DNA of 64,000 nucleotides from Yeosuana aquiaggeris (GCF_044003965.1 NZ_JBAWKC010000001.1:1178001-1242000), one strand, 5' to 3'; positions 17,321-26,118 are shown, numbered from the stretch's first letter. A program made the numbers and translations. Notes: generated by a model from the sequence alone, not told the origin.

Positions 17321-17695
17321 ATGGCAAGAATTGCAGGTGTAGACATACCAAAAAACAAAAGAGGAGTCATCTCTTTAACTTATATCTATGGAATAGGTAG
17401 AAGTAGAGCAAAAGACATTTTAGCAGTAGCTAAAGTAGACGAAAGCATTAAAGTGCAGGATTGGACAGACGATCAGATTGGAAACATTCGTGATGCTGTG
17501 TCATCTTTTACCATTGAAGGTGAATTACGTTCTGAAACACAATTAAACATTAAGCGATTAATGGATATTGGATGTTACAGAGGAATTCGTCATAGATCTG
17601 GTCTTCCATTAAGAGGACAACGTACAAAAAACAACTCTAGGACTAGAAAAGGTAGAAGAAAAACAGTTGCTAACAAGAAAAAAGCAACTAAATAA
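17321..17695 (+). CDS. rpsM: 30S ribosomal protein S13
   Basis: 124 residues. S13 sits in the 30S head, forms the B1a and B1b bridges and touches P-site tRNA with its C-terminal tail. ARIAGVDIPKNKRGVISLTYIYGIGRSRA at the start and CYRGIRHRSGLPLRGQRTKNNSRTRKGRRKTV near the end are diagnostic. It follows rpmJ by 2 bp. Confidence 0.99.
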   Translation: MARIAGVDIPKNKRGVISLTYIYGIGRSRAKDILAVAKVDESIKVQDWTDDQIGNIRDAVSSFTIEGELRSETQLNIKRLMDIGCYRGIRHRSGLPLRGQRTKNNSRTRKGRRKTVANKKKATK

Positions 17696-17706
17696 TAATT
17701 AGTAAT

Positions 17707-18090
17707 ATGGCAAAGGCAAGTACTAAAAAACGTAAAGTTATTGTAGATTCTGTTGGAGAAGCACATGTTACTGCTTCTTTCAATAACATCATTATTTCGC
17801 TTACCAACAAAAAAGGAGACGTTATTTCATGGTCTTCAGCTGGTAAAATGGGATTCAGAGGTTCTAAGAAAAACACTCCTTATGCAGCACAATTAGCTGC
17901 AGAGGATGCTTCAAAAGTAGCTCAAGAAGCTGGTTTAAAGAAAGTAAAAGTGTATGTTAAAGGTCCGGGAAATGGTAGAGAATCTGCTATTCGTTCAATT
18001 CATAATGCAGGTATTGAAGTAACTGAAATCATTGATGTTACTCCGCTTCCTCATAATGGATGTAGACCTCCAAAACGTAGAAGAGTTTAA
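17707..18090 (+). CDS. rpsK: 30S ribosomal protein S11
   Basis: 127 residues. S11 is in the 30S platform near the E site. VTASFNNIIISLTNKKGDVISWSSAGKMGFRGSKKNTPYAAQLAAEDAS and the C-terminal VTPLPHNGCRPPKRRRV are diagnostic; the NG of PHNG is the site of isoaspartate formation reported in other bacteria. A 122-bp structured spacer follows before rpsD. Confidence 0.99.
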   Translation: MAKASTKKRKVIVDSVGEAHVTASFNNIIISLTNKKGDVISWSSAGKMGFRGSKKNTPYAAQLAAEDASKVAQEAGLKKVKVYVKGPGNGRESAIRSIHNAGIEVTEIIDVTPLPHNGCRPPKRRRV

Positions 18091-18095
18091 GTTTA

Positions 18096-18166
18096 AACTG
18101 AAATTTTCAGTTAACAATAATTATTTAACAAGTATCAACGGGAGATCAACGTTTATCGAAGGATAA
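18096..18166 (+). promoter_or_regulatory. Structured spacer between rpsK and rpsD
   Basis: Two hairpins lie in this 122-bp gap: AACTGAA/TTCAGTT with an ATTT loop (18096-18112) just after the rpsK stop, and TTATC-GAAG-GATAA (18153-18166). S4 is the repressor of the alpha operon in E. coli and of its own gene in Bacillus, so a control element ahead of rpsD is plausible but not shown. Confidence 0.35.
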
Positions 18167-18212
18167 GATTAAGACCTTAATTCATAAACACTCTCATAAC
18201 TAAATTTTAAAA

Positions 18213-18818
18213 ATGGCAAGATATACTGGTCCTAAAACTAAAATAGCTCGTAAATTTGGCGAAGCTATATTTGGAGAAGATAAGTCTTTTGAAAAAAGAA
18301 ACTATCCTCCAGGTCAACATGGTGCAAACAAGCGTCGTGGAAAAAAATCTGAATATGCAATCCAGTTAATGGAAAAGCAAAAAGCAAAATATACTTATGG
18401 TGTATTAGAGCGTCAGTTCAGAAATATGTTTAAACGTGCAAGAGCTTCTCAAGGGATTACCGGTGAGGTTCTTTTACAACTTTGTGAATCTAGATTAGAT
18501 AACGTTGTGTTTAGAATGGGAATTGCTCCTTCTAGAAGTGGTGCTAGACAACTAGTTTCTCACAGACATATTACTGTAAATGGAGAAGTGGTAAATATTC
18601 CATCTTATTCATTAAAGGCTGGTGATATTATCGCCGTTAGAGAGAAATCTAAATCACTTGAAGCTATTGATAGATCTTTATCAAATTCAAGTAGTGTTTA
18701 CGAATGGATTACTTGGAATAATGAAACTAAAAAGGGAACATATGTTTCTGTTCCTTCTAGACTTCAAATTCCAGAAAATATTAATGAACAATTCATAGTC
18801 GAATTATATTCTAAATAA
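18213..18818 (+). CDS. rpsD: 30S ribosomal protein S4
   Basis: 201 residues. S4 starts 30S assembly by binding the 16S 5' domain, and guards accuracy at the S4-S5 interface. ARYTGPKTKIARKFGE at the start, the S4 RNA-binding domain with LCESRLDNVVFRMG and RQLVSHRHITVNGEVVNIPSY, and the C-terminal VSVPSRLQIPENINEQFIVELYSK identify it. The N-terminal zinc knuckle of some S4 proteins is absent. Spacers of 122 bp before and 98 bp after set it apart from the tightly packed upstream genes. Confidence 0.99.
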   Translation: MARYTGPKTKIARKFGEAIFGEDKSFEKRNYPPGQHGANKRRGKKSEYAIQLMEKQKAKYTYGVLERQFRNMFKRARASQGITGEVLLQLCESRLDNVVFRMGIAPSRSGARQLVSHRHITVNGEVVNIPSYSLKAGDIIAVREKSKSLEAIDRSLSNSSSVYEWITWNNETKKGTYVSVPSRLQIPENINEQFIVELYSK

Positions 18819-18848
18819 TAAATTAACAATATTGGTATTTAGCTAAAG

Positions 18849-18880
18849 GGTTTATTCGTGCTTCTTCAAACTTATAAACC
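18849..18880 (+). promoter_or_regulatory. Hairpin in the rpsD-rpoA spacer
   Basis: GGTTTAT (18849-18855) pairs with ATAAACC (18874-18880) around an 18-nt loop, 36 bp before rpoA. There is no T-tract, so it is not a terminator. It may be part of a leader that sets RpoA synthesis apart from ribosomal proteins. Confidence 0.3.
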
Positions 18881-18916
18881 GCGCAACTAAATAACAATCA
18901 AAACGAAGAAAAAAGT

Positions 18917-19909
18917 ATGGCAGTATTTAATTTTCAAAAGCCTGACAAAGTAATCATGATCGATTCAACCGATTTTGAAGGTAAATTCGAATTTAGACCT
19001 TTAGAACCTGGTTATGGCTTAACAGTAGGAAATGCTTTAAGAAGAGTTTTATTATCTTCTTTAGAGGGATTTGCAATTACATCAGTAAGAATTGAAGGCG
19101 TAGATCATGAATTTTCTGCAATTTCAGGTGTAGTTGAGGACGTGACTGAAATTATTTTAAATTTAAAACAAGTGCGTTTTAAAAGACAAATTGAGGATAT
19201 AGATAATGAATCTATTTCAATTTCAATTTCAGGTCAAGAGCAAATCACAGCTGGTGATTTTCAGAAATTTATTTCAGGATTTCAAGTGTTAAATTCAGAA
19301 TTAGTAATCTGTAATTTAGATCCTAAAGTAAGTTTTAATTTGGAAATTACTATTGAAAAAGGTAGAGGTTATGTTCCAGCAGAAGAAAACAATAAACCTT
19401 CAGCACCAATAGGAACAATCTTTACAGATTCAATTTATACTCCAATAAAAAATGTTAAGTATAGTATTGAAAACTATCGTGTTGAACAAAAGACTGATTA
19501 TGAAAAATTAGTTTTTGAAATCATTACTGATGGTTCAATTACGCCTCAAGATGCTTTAACAGAGGCGGCTAAAACATTAATTCATCACTTTATGTTATTC
19601 TCTGATGAAAGAATTACCTTAGAAGCTGATGAAATTGCACAAACAGAAACTTATGATGAAGAATCACTTCACATGAGACAGTTGCTTAAAACGAAGTTAA
19701 TTGATATGGATTTATCAGTTCGTGCATTAAACTGTTTAAAAGCGGCAGAAGTTGATACATTAGGCGACTTAGTATCATTCAATAAAAATGACTTAATGAA
19801 GTTCCGTAATTTTGGAAAGAAATCTTTAACAGAGCTTGAAGAGCTTGTAATTGTTAAAGGTCTTAATTTTGGAATGGATTTAAGCAAATATAAATTAGAT
19901 AAAGATTAA
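18917..19909 (+). CDS. rpoA: RNA polymerase subunit alpha
   Basis: 330 residues. The N-terminal domain (residues 1 to about 235) drives dimerisation and polymerase assembly, with FEFRPLEPGYGLTVGNALRRVLLSSLEG as the signature. The C-terminal domain (about 250-330) has LDMDLSVRAL-type LIDMDLSVRALNCLKAAEVDTLGDLV and FRNFGKKSLTELEELV, which bind upstream DNA and activators. Alpha-CTD is the expected contact for the Crp/Fnr-type activator suggested by the operator sites elsewhere in this window. It is 61 bp before rplQ. Confidence 0.99.
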   Translation: MAVFNFQKPDKVIMIDSTDFEGKFEFRPLEPGYGLTVGNALRRVLLSSLEGFAITSVRIEGVDHEFSAISGVVEDVTEIILNLKQVRFKRQIEDIDNESISISISGQEQITAGDFQKFISGFQVLNSELVICNLDPKVSFNLEITIEKGRGYVPAEENNKPSAPIGTIFTDSIYTPIKNVKYSIENYRVEQKTDYEKLVFEIITDGSITPQDALTEAAKTLIHHFMLFSDERITLEADEIAQTETYDEESLHMRQLLKTKLIDMDLSVRALNCLKAAEVDTLGDLVSFNKNDLMKFRNFGKKSLTELEELVIVKGLNFGMDLSKYKLDKD

Positions 19910-19970
19910 TTACTTCATATTTTGCTCCTCAATAATGGGTTGAAGCAAGATGAAGATTTAAAAAAAAGTC

Positions 19971-20456
19971 ATGAGACACGGAAAAAAAATAAACCATTTA
20001 GGTAGAAAGACAGCGCACAGAAAGTCAATGTTGGCCAATATGGCATGTTCATTAATTGAACATAAACGCATCAATACAACTGTTGCCAAAGCAAAAGCTT
20101 TAAAACAATTTGTAGAGCCAATGATTACTAAATCTAAAGCAGATACTACAGCAAACAGACGTCTTGTTATGGCTCGTTTGAGACAAAAAGAAGCGGTTGC
20201 TGAGTTGTTTAGAGATGTTGCTGCCAAAATTGGAGATAGACCAGGAGGTTATACCAGAATCATAAAATTAGGTAACCGTTTAGGTGATAATGCTGATATG
20301 GCAATGATTGAGCTTGTGGATTACAACGAAATTTACAATGCTGATAAAGCTGTTAAGAAAACGACTCGTAGAAGTAGAAGAGGTGGAAGTAAAGCTGAAA
20401 AACCGGTTGTGGAATCTCCTGCAAAAGAGACTCCAGCTTCAAACGAAGAAGAATAA
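19971..20456 (+). CDS. rplQ: 50S ribosomal protein L17 with C-terminal extension
   Basis: 161 residues. The first 120 or so form the L17 core (MRHGKKINHLGRKTAHRKSMLANMACSLIEHKRINTTVAKAKALKQFVEP), which lies near the tunnel exit. The last 35-40 residues are a charged, Glu- and Pro-rich tail after KKTTRRSRRGGSKAEK, a common extension in Bacteroidetes that is predicted to be disordered. It ends the ribosomal array and is followed by a terminator at 20481-20513. Confidence 0.98.
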   Translation: MRHGKKINHLGRKTAHRKSMLANMACSLIEHKRINTTVAKAKALKQFVEPMITKSKADTTANRRLVMARLRQKEAVAELFRDVAAKIGDRPGGYTRIIKLGNRLGDNADMAMIELVDYNEIYNADKAVKKTTRRSRRGGSKAEKPVVESPAKETPASNEEE

Positions 20457-20480
20457 GTGTTCTTAACATAAAAATATAAA

Positions 20481-20513
20481 AAAGGATAGACATTTTAAGT
20501 TTATCCTTTTTTT
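20481..20513 (+). terminator. Terminator of the ribosomal array
   Basis: AAAGGATA pairs with TATCCTTT, extended by a G-T wobble and further pairs with one mismatch, then a run of seven T residues. It lies 24 bp after the rplQ stop. Its right arm shares the core TTAAGTTTATCC with the terminator at 21950-21979. Confidence 0.8.
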
Positions 20514-20546
20514 GTATAATTATTATTAACTAAAAATTTTTTCATC

Positions 20547-21218
20547 ATGAGAGTTGTCATTATTTTCTTGCTTTTTATAACTTTTGCTTTGGGACAAAAT
20601 AACTCCGAAGTAAGAATTAGAAACGATTATTCGGCATTAAATCAAAATTTATCTGGGGCTTGGATATATAATAATGAAGTTAATAATGTTCAAGGAAGTT
20701 TTTATCTGTTTAAAGATTGGAGTATACAGGGAATCTTAATAACAAATAACGATCAAAACCTATCCTTGACAGGATTAAATTATGATACCAAAACTAATTC
20801 TTTTGTAGCAAAAGTATCTGAAGATTCTGTGTATGTTTTTAATAATGAAAATATTAAGGAGGTCATTATTAACAGAAAAAAATTCAAAAGGTATTTAAAT
20901 ACTGGAATGAAAACTTATTTTGAAGTTGTTGCGGTTAGTAATGACATTGAAATTCTTAAGAAATATGAAAAGAAATTAAAAAAAGGAATATTAAACCCTT
21001 TTACGCAACAGACATCACCTGATAATTATGTTGATGTTATAACATATTATTTTTATAATCATGGTAAAATAAAGGAATTAAAATTGGCTAAAAAGCCTTT
21101 TATAAATATGTTTGGAGAAAAATCAGAGGCTATCAAAAAATATATTTCAAAAAACAATGTTTCGATAAAAGATGAAAGAAATTTTCAAACTATTTTAAAC
21201 TACTATAATACCTTATAG
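20547..21218 (+). CDS. Exported protein of unknown function (paralogue 1)
   Basis: 223 residues with a short signal peptide (MRVVIIFLLFITFALGQ). I do not recognise the family. It is clearly paralogous to the next gene: both share an opening G(A/F)W, a YLF(K/D)(D/N)WS motif near residue 55, LNY near 75, SEDSV(Y/F)V near 92, a central NP(F/L)T and a C-terminal ILNY(Y/C)(N/D)TL. A beta-rich N-terminal half and a lysine-rich helical C-terminal half are visible. There is no lipobox, so a periplasmic or secreted location is expected. It lies between rplQ and carA, where gene order is otherwise tight. Confidence 0.75.
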   Translation: MRVVIIFLLFITFALGQNNSEVRIRNDYSALNQNLSGAWIYNNEVNNVQGSFYLFKDWSIQGILITNNDQNLSLTGLNYDTKTNSFVAKVSEDSVYVFNNENIKEVIINRKKFKRYLNTGMKTYFEVVAVSNDIEILKKYEKKLKKGILNPFTQQTSPDNYVDVITYYFYNHGKIKELKLAKKPFINMFGEKSEAIKKYISKNNVSIKDERNFQTILNYYNTL

Positions 21219-21236
21219 AAAACACTCAATTTTAAA

Positions 21237-21923
21237 ATGCATAAATATTTAATAGTTTTTTTTAGCCTACTTTTAACACAGTTTGTATCTTTTTCACAAA
21301 ATACACCAACAAATAGTTATATAATAGGTCAAGGAGATCATGGATTTTGGGTGTCAGCCCAAAATAATACTAAACAAATCAAGGGTTCTCCTTATTTATT
21401 TGATAACTGGTCACAAAAAGGGGATATATTTATTGGGAATCAGGTTTATACTTTAAGTGCACTTAATTATAACATTCAAGTGGAACGTTTTGAAGTAAAG
21501 ATATCAGAAGACTCTGTTTTTGTACTAAACCATGGAAGTTTTGATAAAGTAAAAGTTAAGGGTAAATCGTTTTCACGACATTTAGATCCGGATTTTCAAA
21601 GAAATACATATTTTGAAGATATTATTCATTTTAATGATAAATATTTGTTGAAAAAGCATGAACTAACAATAAAGGAATCTCAAATTAATCCTTTGACCAT
21701 GCAAAAATTGCAAAATGATCAATATATTAAAAAGGAACAATATTATATTTTAAAAGATGATTCAGATAAATTGGATAAAATTAAACTAAATAAATCTGCT
21801 ATTTTATCTTTAGTGGAAGAGAATAATAAAGCTAAAGTGAAGGAATTTGTTAAAGAACACATGCTTAGCTATAAGAAAAATGATGATGTTATTAAAATCT
21901 TAAACTACTGTGATACTTTATAA
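21237..21923 (+). CDS. Exported protein of unknown function (paralogue 2)
   Basis: 228 residues with a signal peptide (MHKYLIVFFSLLLTQFVSFSQ). It is paralogous over its whole length to the preceding gene, sharing the YLFDNWSQKG, ALNYN, ISEDSVFVLN, INPLTMQ and ILNYCDTL blocks. It starts 18 bp after that gene, so the two are probably co-transcribed. A tandem duplication is the simplest origin. No catalytic motif is visible and no function is assigned. Confidence 0.75.
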   Translation: MHKYLIVFFSLLLTQFVSFSQNTPTNSYIIGQGDHGFWVSAQNNTKQIKGSPYLFDNWSQKGDIFIGNQVYTLSALNYNIQVERFEVKISEDSVFVLNHGSFDKVKVKGKSFSRHLDPDFQRNTYFEDIIHFNDKYLLKKHELTIKESQINPLTMQKLQNDQYIKKEQYYILKDDSDKLDKIKLNKSAILSLVEENNKAKVKEFVKEHMLSYKKNDDVIKILNYCDTL

Positions 21924-21949
21924 TGTTAGTTCACAGGTAAAATATTAGA

Positions 21950-21979
21950 GGATAAACTTTTAAGTTTATCCTTTTTTTT
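21950..21979 (+). terminator. Terminator after the paralogous pair
   Basis: GGATAAACTT pairs perfectly with AAGTTTATCC around a TT loop and is followed by eight T residues. It shares a 21-bp identical stretch with the terminator after rplQ (20493-20513 and 21958-21978), so the two-gene cassette is bracketed by direct repeats. Confidence 0.9.
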
Positions 21980-22005
21980 GCAATTTTGCCAAACCTTTCG
22001 AAAAA

Positions 22006-23112
22006 ATGAAATACCAAAAAAGACAAATCGCAATTATTTTACTAGCTGATGGCACCATTTTTTATGGGAAATCTGTTGGAAACAAGCAAGGAACAGCTTT
22101 TGGAGAAGTATGTTTCAATACGGGAATGACCGGTTATCAAGAAATTTTCACTGATCCATCTTATTTCGGACAGCTCATGGTAACCACCAATGCACACATT
22201 GGAAATTATGGGACTCAAAAAGATGAAGTAGAATCTGATTCAATTAAAATAGCTGGGTTAATCTGTAAAAACTTTAGTTATGAATATTCTAGAGATGTGG
22301 CGGATAGCTCTTTAGAAGATTTTTTAAATACCAATAATTTGTTTGCAATTTCAGATGTTGATACTAGAGCTTTAGTTAGTTATATTAGAGATCATGGCGC
22401 CATGAATGCTGTGATAACTACCGATGTTGATAATTTAGAACAGATAAAAGATCAGCTAGCTCAATTTCCAAGTATGAATGGCTTAGAATTGGCTTCAAAA
22501 GTGTCTACAAAGGAACCTTATTATTTTGGTAACGAAAATGCAACTTATAAGGTGTCAGCTCTTGATATTGGAATCAAAAAGAATATCCTAAGGAATATTG
22601 CCAAAAGAGATGTTTACATCAAAGTATTTCCTTATAATGCAACCTTTGAAGATTTAGAGTCTTTTAATCCTGATGGTTATTTTTTATCAAATGGACCTGG
22701 AGATCCTGAACCTTTAGTAGATGCTCAAAATGTGGCAAAGGAAATCATAAAAAGGAATTTACCACTTTTTGGAATCTGTTTAGGTCATCAAGTAATAGCA
22801 TTGGCTAATGGCGTTTCTACCTATAAAATGCATAATGGTCATAGGGGAATTAATCATCCTGTGAAAAATTTAAAAACGGGTAAAGGAGAAATAACGTCTC
22901 AAAATCATGGTTTTGCAGTGAATAGAGAAGAAGCTGAATCACATTTAGATTTAGAAATTACTCATTTACACTTAAATGATAATACGGTGGCGGGATTAGC
23001 AATGAAATCTAAAAATTGTTTTTCAGTACAATATCATCCGGAAGCGAGCCCTGGGCCACATGACTCGTCCTATCTCTTTGATCTATTTATTGAAAATTTA
23101 AAAAAGAATTAA
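22006..23112 (+). CDS. carA: Carbamoyl-phosphate synthase small subunit
   Basis: 368 residues. CarA hydrolyses glutamine and passes ammonia to CarB to make carbamoyl phosphate for pyrimidines and arginine. The N-terminal domain has LADGTIFYGKSVG and GEVCFNTGMTGYQEI. The class I glutamine amidotransferase domain has the nucleophile in FGICLGHQ and the His and Glu of the triad in VQYHPEASPGP. All three are intact. carB is not in the window. It starts 27 bp after the preceding terminator, so the leader is short. Confidence 0.98.
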   Translation: MKYQKRQIAIILLADGTIFYGKSVGNKQGTAFGEVCFNTGMTGYQEIFTDPSYFGQLMVTTNAHIGNYGTQKDEVESDSIKIAGLICKNFSYEYSRDVADSSLEDFLNTNNLFAISDVDTRALVSYIRDHGAMNAVITTDVDNLEQIKDQLAQFPSMNGLELASKVSTKEPYYFGNENATYKVSALDIGIKKNILRNIAKRDVYIKVFPYNATFEDLESFNPDGYFLSNGPGDPEPLVDAQNVAKEIIKRNLPLFGICLGHQVIALANGVSTYKMHNGHRGINHPVKNLKTGKGEITSQNHGFAVNREEAESHLDLEITHLHLNDNTVAGLAMKSKNCFSVQYHPEASPGPHDSSYLFDLFIENLKKN

Positions 23113-23119
23113 TAGAAAT

Positions 23120-23153
23120 AAAGCCTCAAAATATCATTTGTTTTGAGGCTTTT
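23120..23153 (+). terminator. Terminator of carA
   Basis: AAAGCCTCAAAA (23120-23131) pairs with TTTTGAGGCTTT (23141-23152) around a 9-nt loop. The A-run on the left and T-run on the right also allow use from the opposite strand. Confidence 0.88.
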
Positions 23154-23227
23154 ATATTACTAAAACGTTATAGATAAGAATTTGTGTAATTCTTTAGAAA
23201 TACGCAAATTAAAATAAGATTAAAACG

Positions 23228-23235
23228 TAAATTTG
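23228..23235 (+). promoter_or_regulatory. Candidate -7 box of eno
   Basis: TAAATTTG fits TAnnTTTG and lies 27 bp before the eno ATG at 23263. No good TTTG is seen at -33, so this is a moderate candidate. Confidence 0.5.
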
Positions 23236-23262
23236 AATAATTAAAGTTAAAAAACTGTACTT

Positions 23263-24555
23263 ATGAGTATAATAATTAATATCCATGCTAGACAAATTTT
23301 AGATTCTAGAGGAAATCCTACTATTGAAGTAGATGTAATAACAGAAAATGATATTTTAGGAAGAGCTGCGGTACCATCAGGAGCCTCTACAGGAGAACAT
23401 GAAGCGGTTGAGTTAAGAGACGGTGGTAATGCATATATGGGAAAAGGTGTTTTAAAAGCAGTTGATAATGTTAATTCTATTATTGCGCAAGAGCTTCTTG
23501 GTGTTTCTGTTTTTGAACAAAATCTAATTGATCAGATCATGATTGATTTAGATGGTACTCCAAACAAATCAAAATTAGGGGCTAATGCCATTTTAGGAGT
23601 TTCTTTAGCGGTTGCAAAAGCTGCTGCTGCTGAATTAGGGTTGCCTTTATATCGTTATATTGGTGGTGTTTCTGCAAATACGCTTCCCGTACCCATGATG
23701 AATATCATAAATGGAGGTTCACATAGTGATGCGCCTATCGCTTTTCAGGAGTTTATGATTATGCCAGTAAAGGCCAAAAATTTTACTCATGCTATGCAAA
23801 TGGGAACAGAGATTTTTCATCATCTGAAAAAGGTGTTACATGACAGAGGTTTAAGTACTGCCGTTGGTGATGAGGGTGGTTTTGCACCGACCTTGGCAGG
23901 CGGAACTGAAGATGCTTTAGACAGTATTAAATTAGCTGTTGAAAACGCTGGTTATACATTTGGAGGCGATGTGATGATTGCTTTGGATTGTGCTTCTGCT
24001 GAATTTTACGTAGATGGAAAATATGATTATACAAAATTTGAGGGCGATAAAGGAAAGGTAAGAACCAGTCAAGAACAAGCCGAATATTTAGCTGAATTAG
24101 CCTCTAAATATCCAATTATTTCAATTGAAGATGGAATGGATGAAAATGATTGGGCAGGTTGGAAATTGCTAACAGATAAAATAGGTAGTAAAGTACAATT
24201 AGTAGGCGATGATTTATTTGTTACTAACGTAACACGTTTATCTCGTGGTATTAAAGAAGGTATTGCTAATTCAATTCTGGTAAAAGTAAATCAAATAGGG
24301 TCACTTTCAGAAACGATTGCAGCAGTTAATATGGCCAAAAATGCAGGATATACCTCAGTTATGTCTCATCGCTCTGGTGAAACTGAGGATACCACTATTG
24401 CTGATTTAGCAGTAGCTTTAAATTGTGGTCAAATTAAAACAGGATCTGCATCCCGTAGTGATCGTATGGCTAAATACAATCAATTACTTCGCATTGAAGA
24501 AGAACTAGGTTCAACGGCCTATTTCCCTCAAGAAAAAGCATTTAAGATAAAATAA
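23263..24555 (+). CDS. eno: Enolase
   Basis: 430 residues, normal for bacterial enolase, which converts 2-phosphoglycerate to phosphoenolpyruvate in glycolysis and gluconeogenesis. The N-terminal ARQILDSRGNPTIEVDV, the substrate loop PSGASTGEHEA, the metal ligands in ALDCASAEFY, SIEDGMDENDW and LVGDDLFVTN, and the signature ILVKVNQIGSLSET are all present, with the catalytic lysine of VKVNQ. It stands alone between two terminators. Confidence 0.99.
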   Translation: MSIIINIHARQILDSRGNPTIEVDVITENDILGRAAVPSGASTGEHEAVELRDGGNAYMGKGVLKAVDNVNSIIAQELLGVSVFEQNLIDQIMIDLDGTPNKSKLGANAILGVSLAVAKAAAAELGLPLYRYIGGVSANTLPVPMMNIINGGSHSDAPIAFQEFMIMPVKAKNFTHAMQMGTEIFHHLKKVLHDRGLSTAVGDEGGFAPTLAGGTEDALDSIKLAVENAGYTFGGDVMIALDCASAEFYVDGKYDYTKFEGDKGKVRTSQEQAEYLAELASKYPIISIEDGMDENDWAGWKLLTDKIGSKVQLVGDDLFVTNVTRLSRGIKEGIANSILVKVNQIGSLSETIAAVNMAKNAGYTSVMSHRSGETEDTTIADLAVALNCGQIKTGSASRSDRMAKYNQLLRIEEELGSTAYFPQEKAFKIK

Positions 24556-24573
24556 ATCAAACTAATAGATTTT

Positions 24574-24608
24574 AAAAAGCCAAATTCATTTGTGAATTTG
24601 GCTTTTTT
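24574..24608 (+). terminator. Terminator of eno
   Basis: AAAAAGCCAAATTCA (24574-24588) pairs with TGAATTTGGCTTTTT (24593-24607) around TTTG: a 15-bp stem with a T-run. Confidence 0.92.
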
Positions 24609-24666
24609 TATTTTATCAATATTATTATTCTATTAATGTAACATTTGTTACATGACTGTTATTAAG

Positions 24667-24709
24667 TGACATAAGTCATATTTTTTGTGTTAAATTATTG
24701 ATAAATTTA
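24667..24709 (+). promoter_or_regulatory. Crp/Fnr-type operator and -7 box ahead of citrate synthase 1
   Basis: TGACATAAGTCA (24667-24678) is a TGAC-N4-GTCA palindrome. TAAATTTA (24702-24709) resembles the TAnnTTTG box; the palindrome centre is 29.5 nt upstream of its first base. This places the operator near -41, the class II activator position. The same arrangement occurs at four other promoters in this window. Confidence 0.65.
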
Positions 24710-24748
24710 TAAAATTAACTCTTCAAATAAACATATAAATATAAGGTC

Positions 24749-26077
24749 ATGAATAATTTAAAAGAAAAATTATACCAAAAAATTCAAGAGCACAGACCTA
24801 GAATTACTCAACTTTTGGAAGAACATGGAGATACGGTTATTGATAATGTTACGGTTGCGCAAGTGATAGGGGGTATGAGAGGTATTAAAAGTTTAGTTAC
24901 AGATATTTCATATTTAGATCCTTTTGAAGGTATTCGTTATAGAGGATTCACATTGCCAGAGGTGCTAGCTAAACTGCCAAAGCCAGATCGAGCCAATATG
25001 CCTTTTGTTGAAGGATTATATTATTTATTGTTAACAGGTGAAATACCAACAAAAGAAGAAGTTGAATCTTTAGTAGTAGATTTTAAAAACAGAAGGGTCG
25101 TACCAAGATATGTTTGGGACGTTATTGATGCTTTTCCTAGTAACAGTCATCCAATGGCTATTTTGTCTGCAGCAGTGATGAGTTTAGAAAGAGAATCTCA
25201 TTTTAGTTCCAACTATAAAAATGGAATCAACAAGATGGATTATTGGAGCACTACGTATGAGGATGCCACTAATTTGCTTGCAAAAATGCCGTTAATTGGA
25301 GCCTATATTTATAACAAATTATATCACCCCGAAAAAGGTCATCGTTACCCAGATCCTTCCTTGGATTTAGGAGGAAATTTTGCTTATATGATGGGTAAAG
25401 ATAGTCCTTATGATGATGTATCAAGGATGTATTTTATTATTCATGCAGACCATGAAAGTGGAAATGTCAGTGCGCATACGGGCCATTTAGTAGCAAGTTC
25501 ACTTTCCGATATTTATTATGCAACTTCAGCCATGATAAATGGGTTGGCAGGTCCTCTTCACGGATTGGCAAATCAAGAAGTTCTAAGATGGTTGCAAGGA
25601 TTGATGGAGCAAATGAAAGGGGAAATACCATCAGAAGAAGATTTGAAGGCCTACGTGTGGGATACTTTAAATAGTGGTCAAGTCATTCCTGGTTATGGTC
25701 ATGCAGTGCTTCGTAAAACAGATCCTCGATATACAGTTCAAAGAGAATTTTGTTTAAAAAACATGCCAGAGGATCCATTATTTAAATATGTTGATGCTTT
25801 ATACAAAGTAGTTCCAGATATTTTAAGAGAACAAGGTAAGGCAAAGAACCCTTGGCCCAATGTTGATGCACAATCTGGTGTAGTCCAATGGCATTATGGG
25901 GTTACTCAATATGATTTTTATACCGTTTTATTTGCAATAGGTAGATCTTTTGGAGTTTTATCTAATATCATTTGGGATAGAGCTTTAGGTTATCCTCTTG
26001 AAAGGCCAAAATCCATAACCACTGAAATGTTGGAAAAAATGGTTGAACCTAAGAACGAATTAGCAAGCATGACTTAA
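24749..26077 (+). CDS. Citrate synthase, eukaryotic-like type
   Basis: 442 residues. Condenses oxaloacetate and acetyl-CoA to citrate. The sequence resembles the mitochondrial type: TVAQVIGGMRGIKSLV near the start, FEGIRYRGFTLPEVL, HADHESGNVSAHTGHL, the first catalytic His in GPLHGLANQEVL, the second in PGYGHAVLRKTDPRY and the catalytic Asp in PNVDAQSG. No NADH-inhibition domain of the E. coli type is evident. It is followed by a second, clearly different citrate synthase 170 bp downstream with its own promoter region, so the two are likely expressed under different conditions. A Crp/Fnr-like site precedes this one only. Confidence 0.95.
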   Translation: MNNLKEKLYQKIQEHRPRITQLLEEHGDTVIDNVTVAQVIGGMRGIKSLVTDISYLDPFEGIRYRGFTLPEVLAKLPKPDRANMPFVEGLYYLLLTGEIPTKEEVESLVVDFKNRRVVPRYVWDVIDAFPSNSHPMAILSAAVMSLERESHFSSNYKNGINKMDYWSTTYEDATNLLAKMPLIGAYIYNKLYHPEKGHRYPDPSLDLGGNFAYMMGKDSPYDDVSRMYFIIHADHESGNVSAHTGHLVASSLSDIYYATSAMINGLAGPLHGLANQEVLRWLQGLMEQMKGEIPSEEDLKAYVWDTLNSGQVIPGYGHAVLRKTDPRYTVQREFCLKNMPEDPLFKYVDALYKVVPDILREQGKAKNPWPNVDAQSGVVQWHYGVTQYDFYTVLFAIGRSFGVLSNIIWDRALGYPLERPKSITTEMLEKMVEPKNELASMT

Positions 26078-26118
26078 ATTCATATAAAATAATCTTAATA
26101 ATTTTCGAAGAAATTTTT

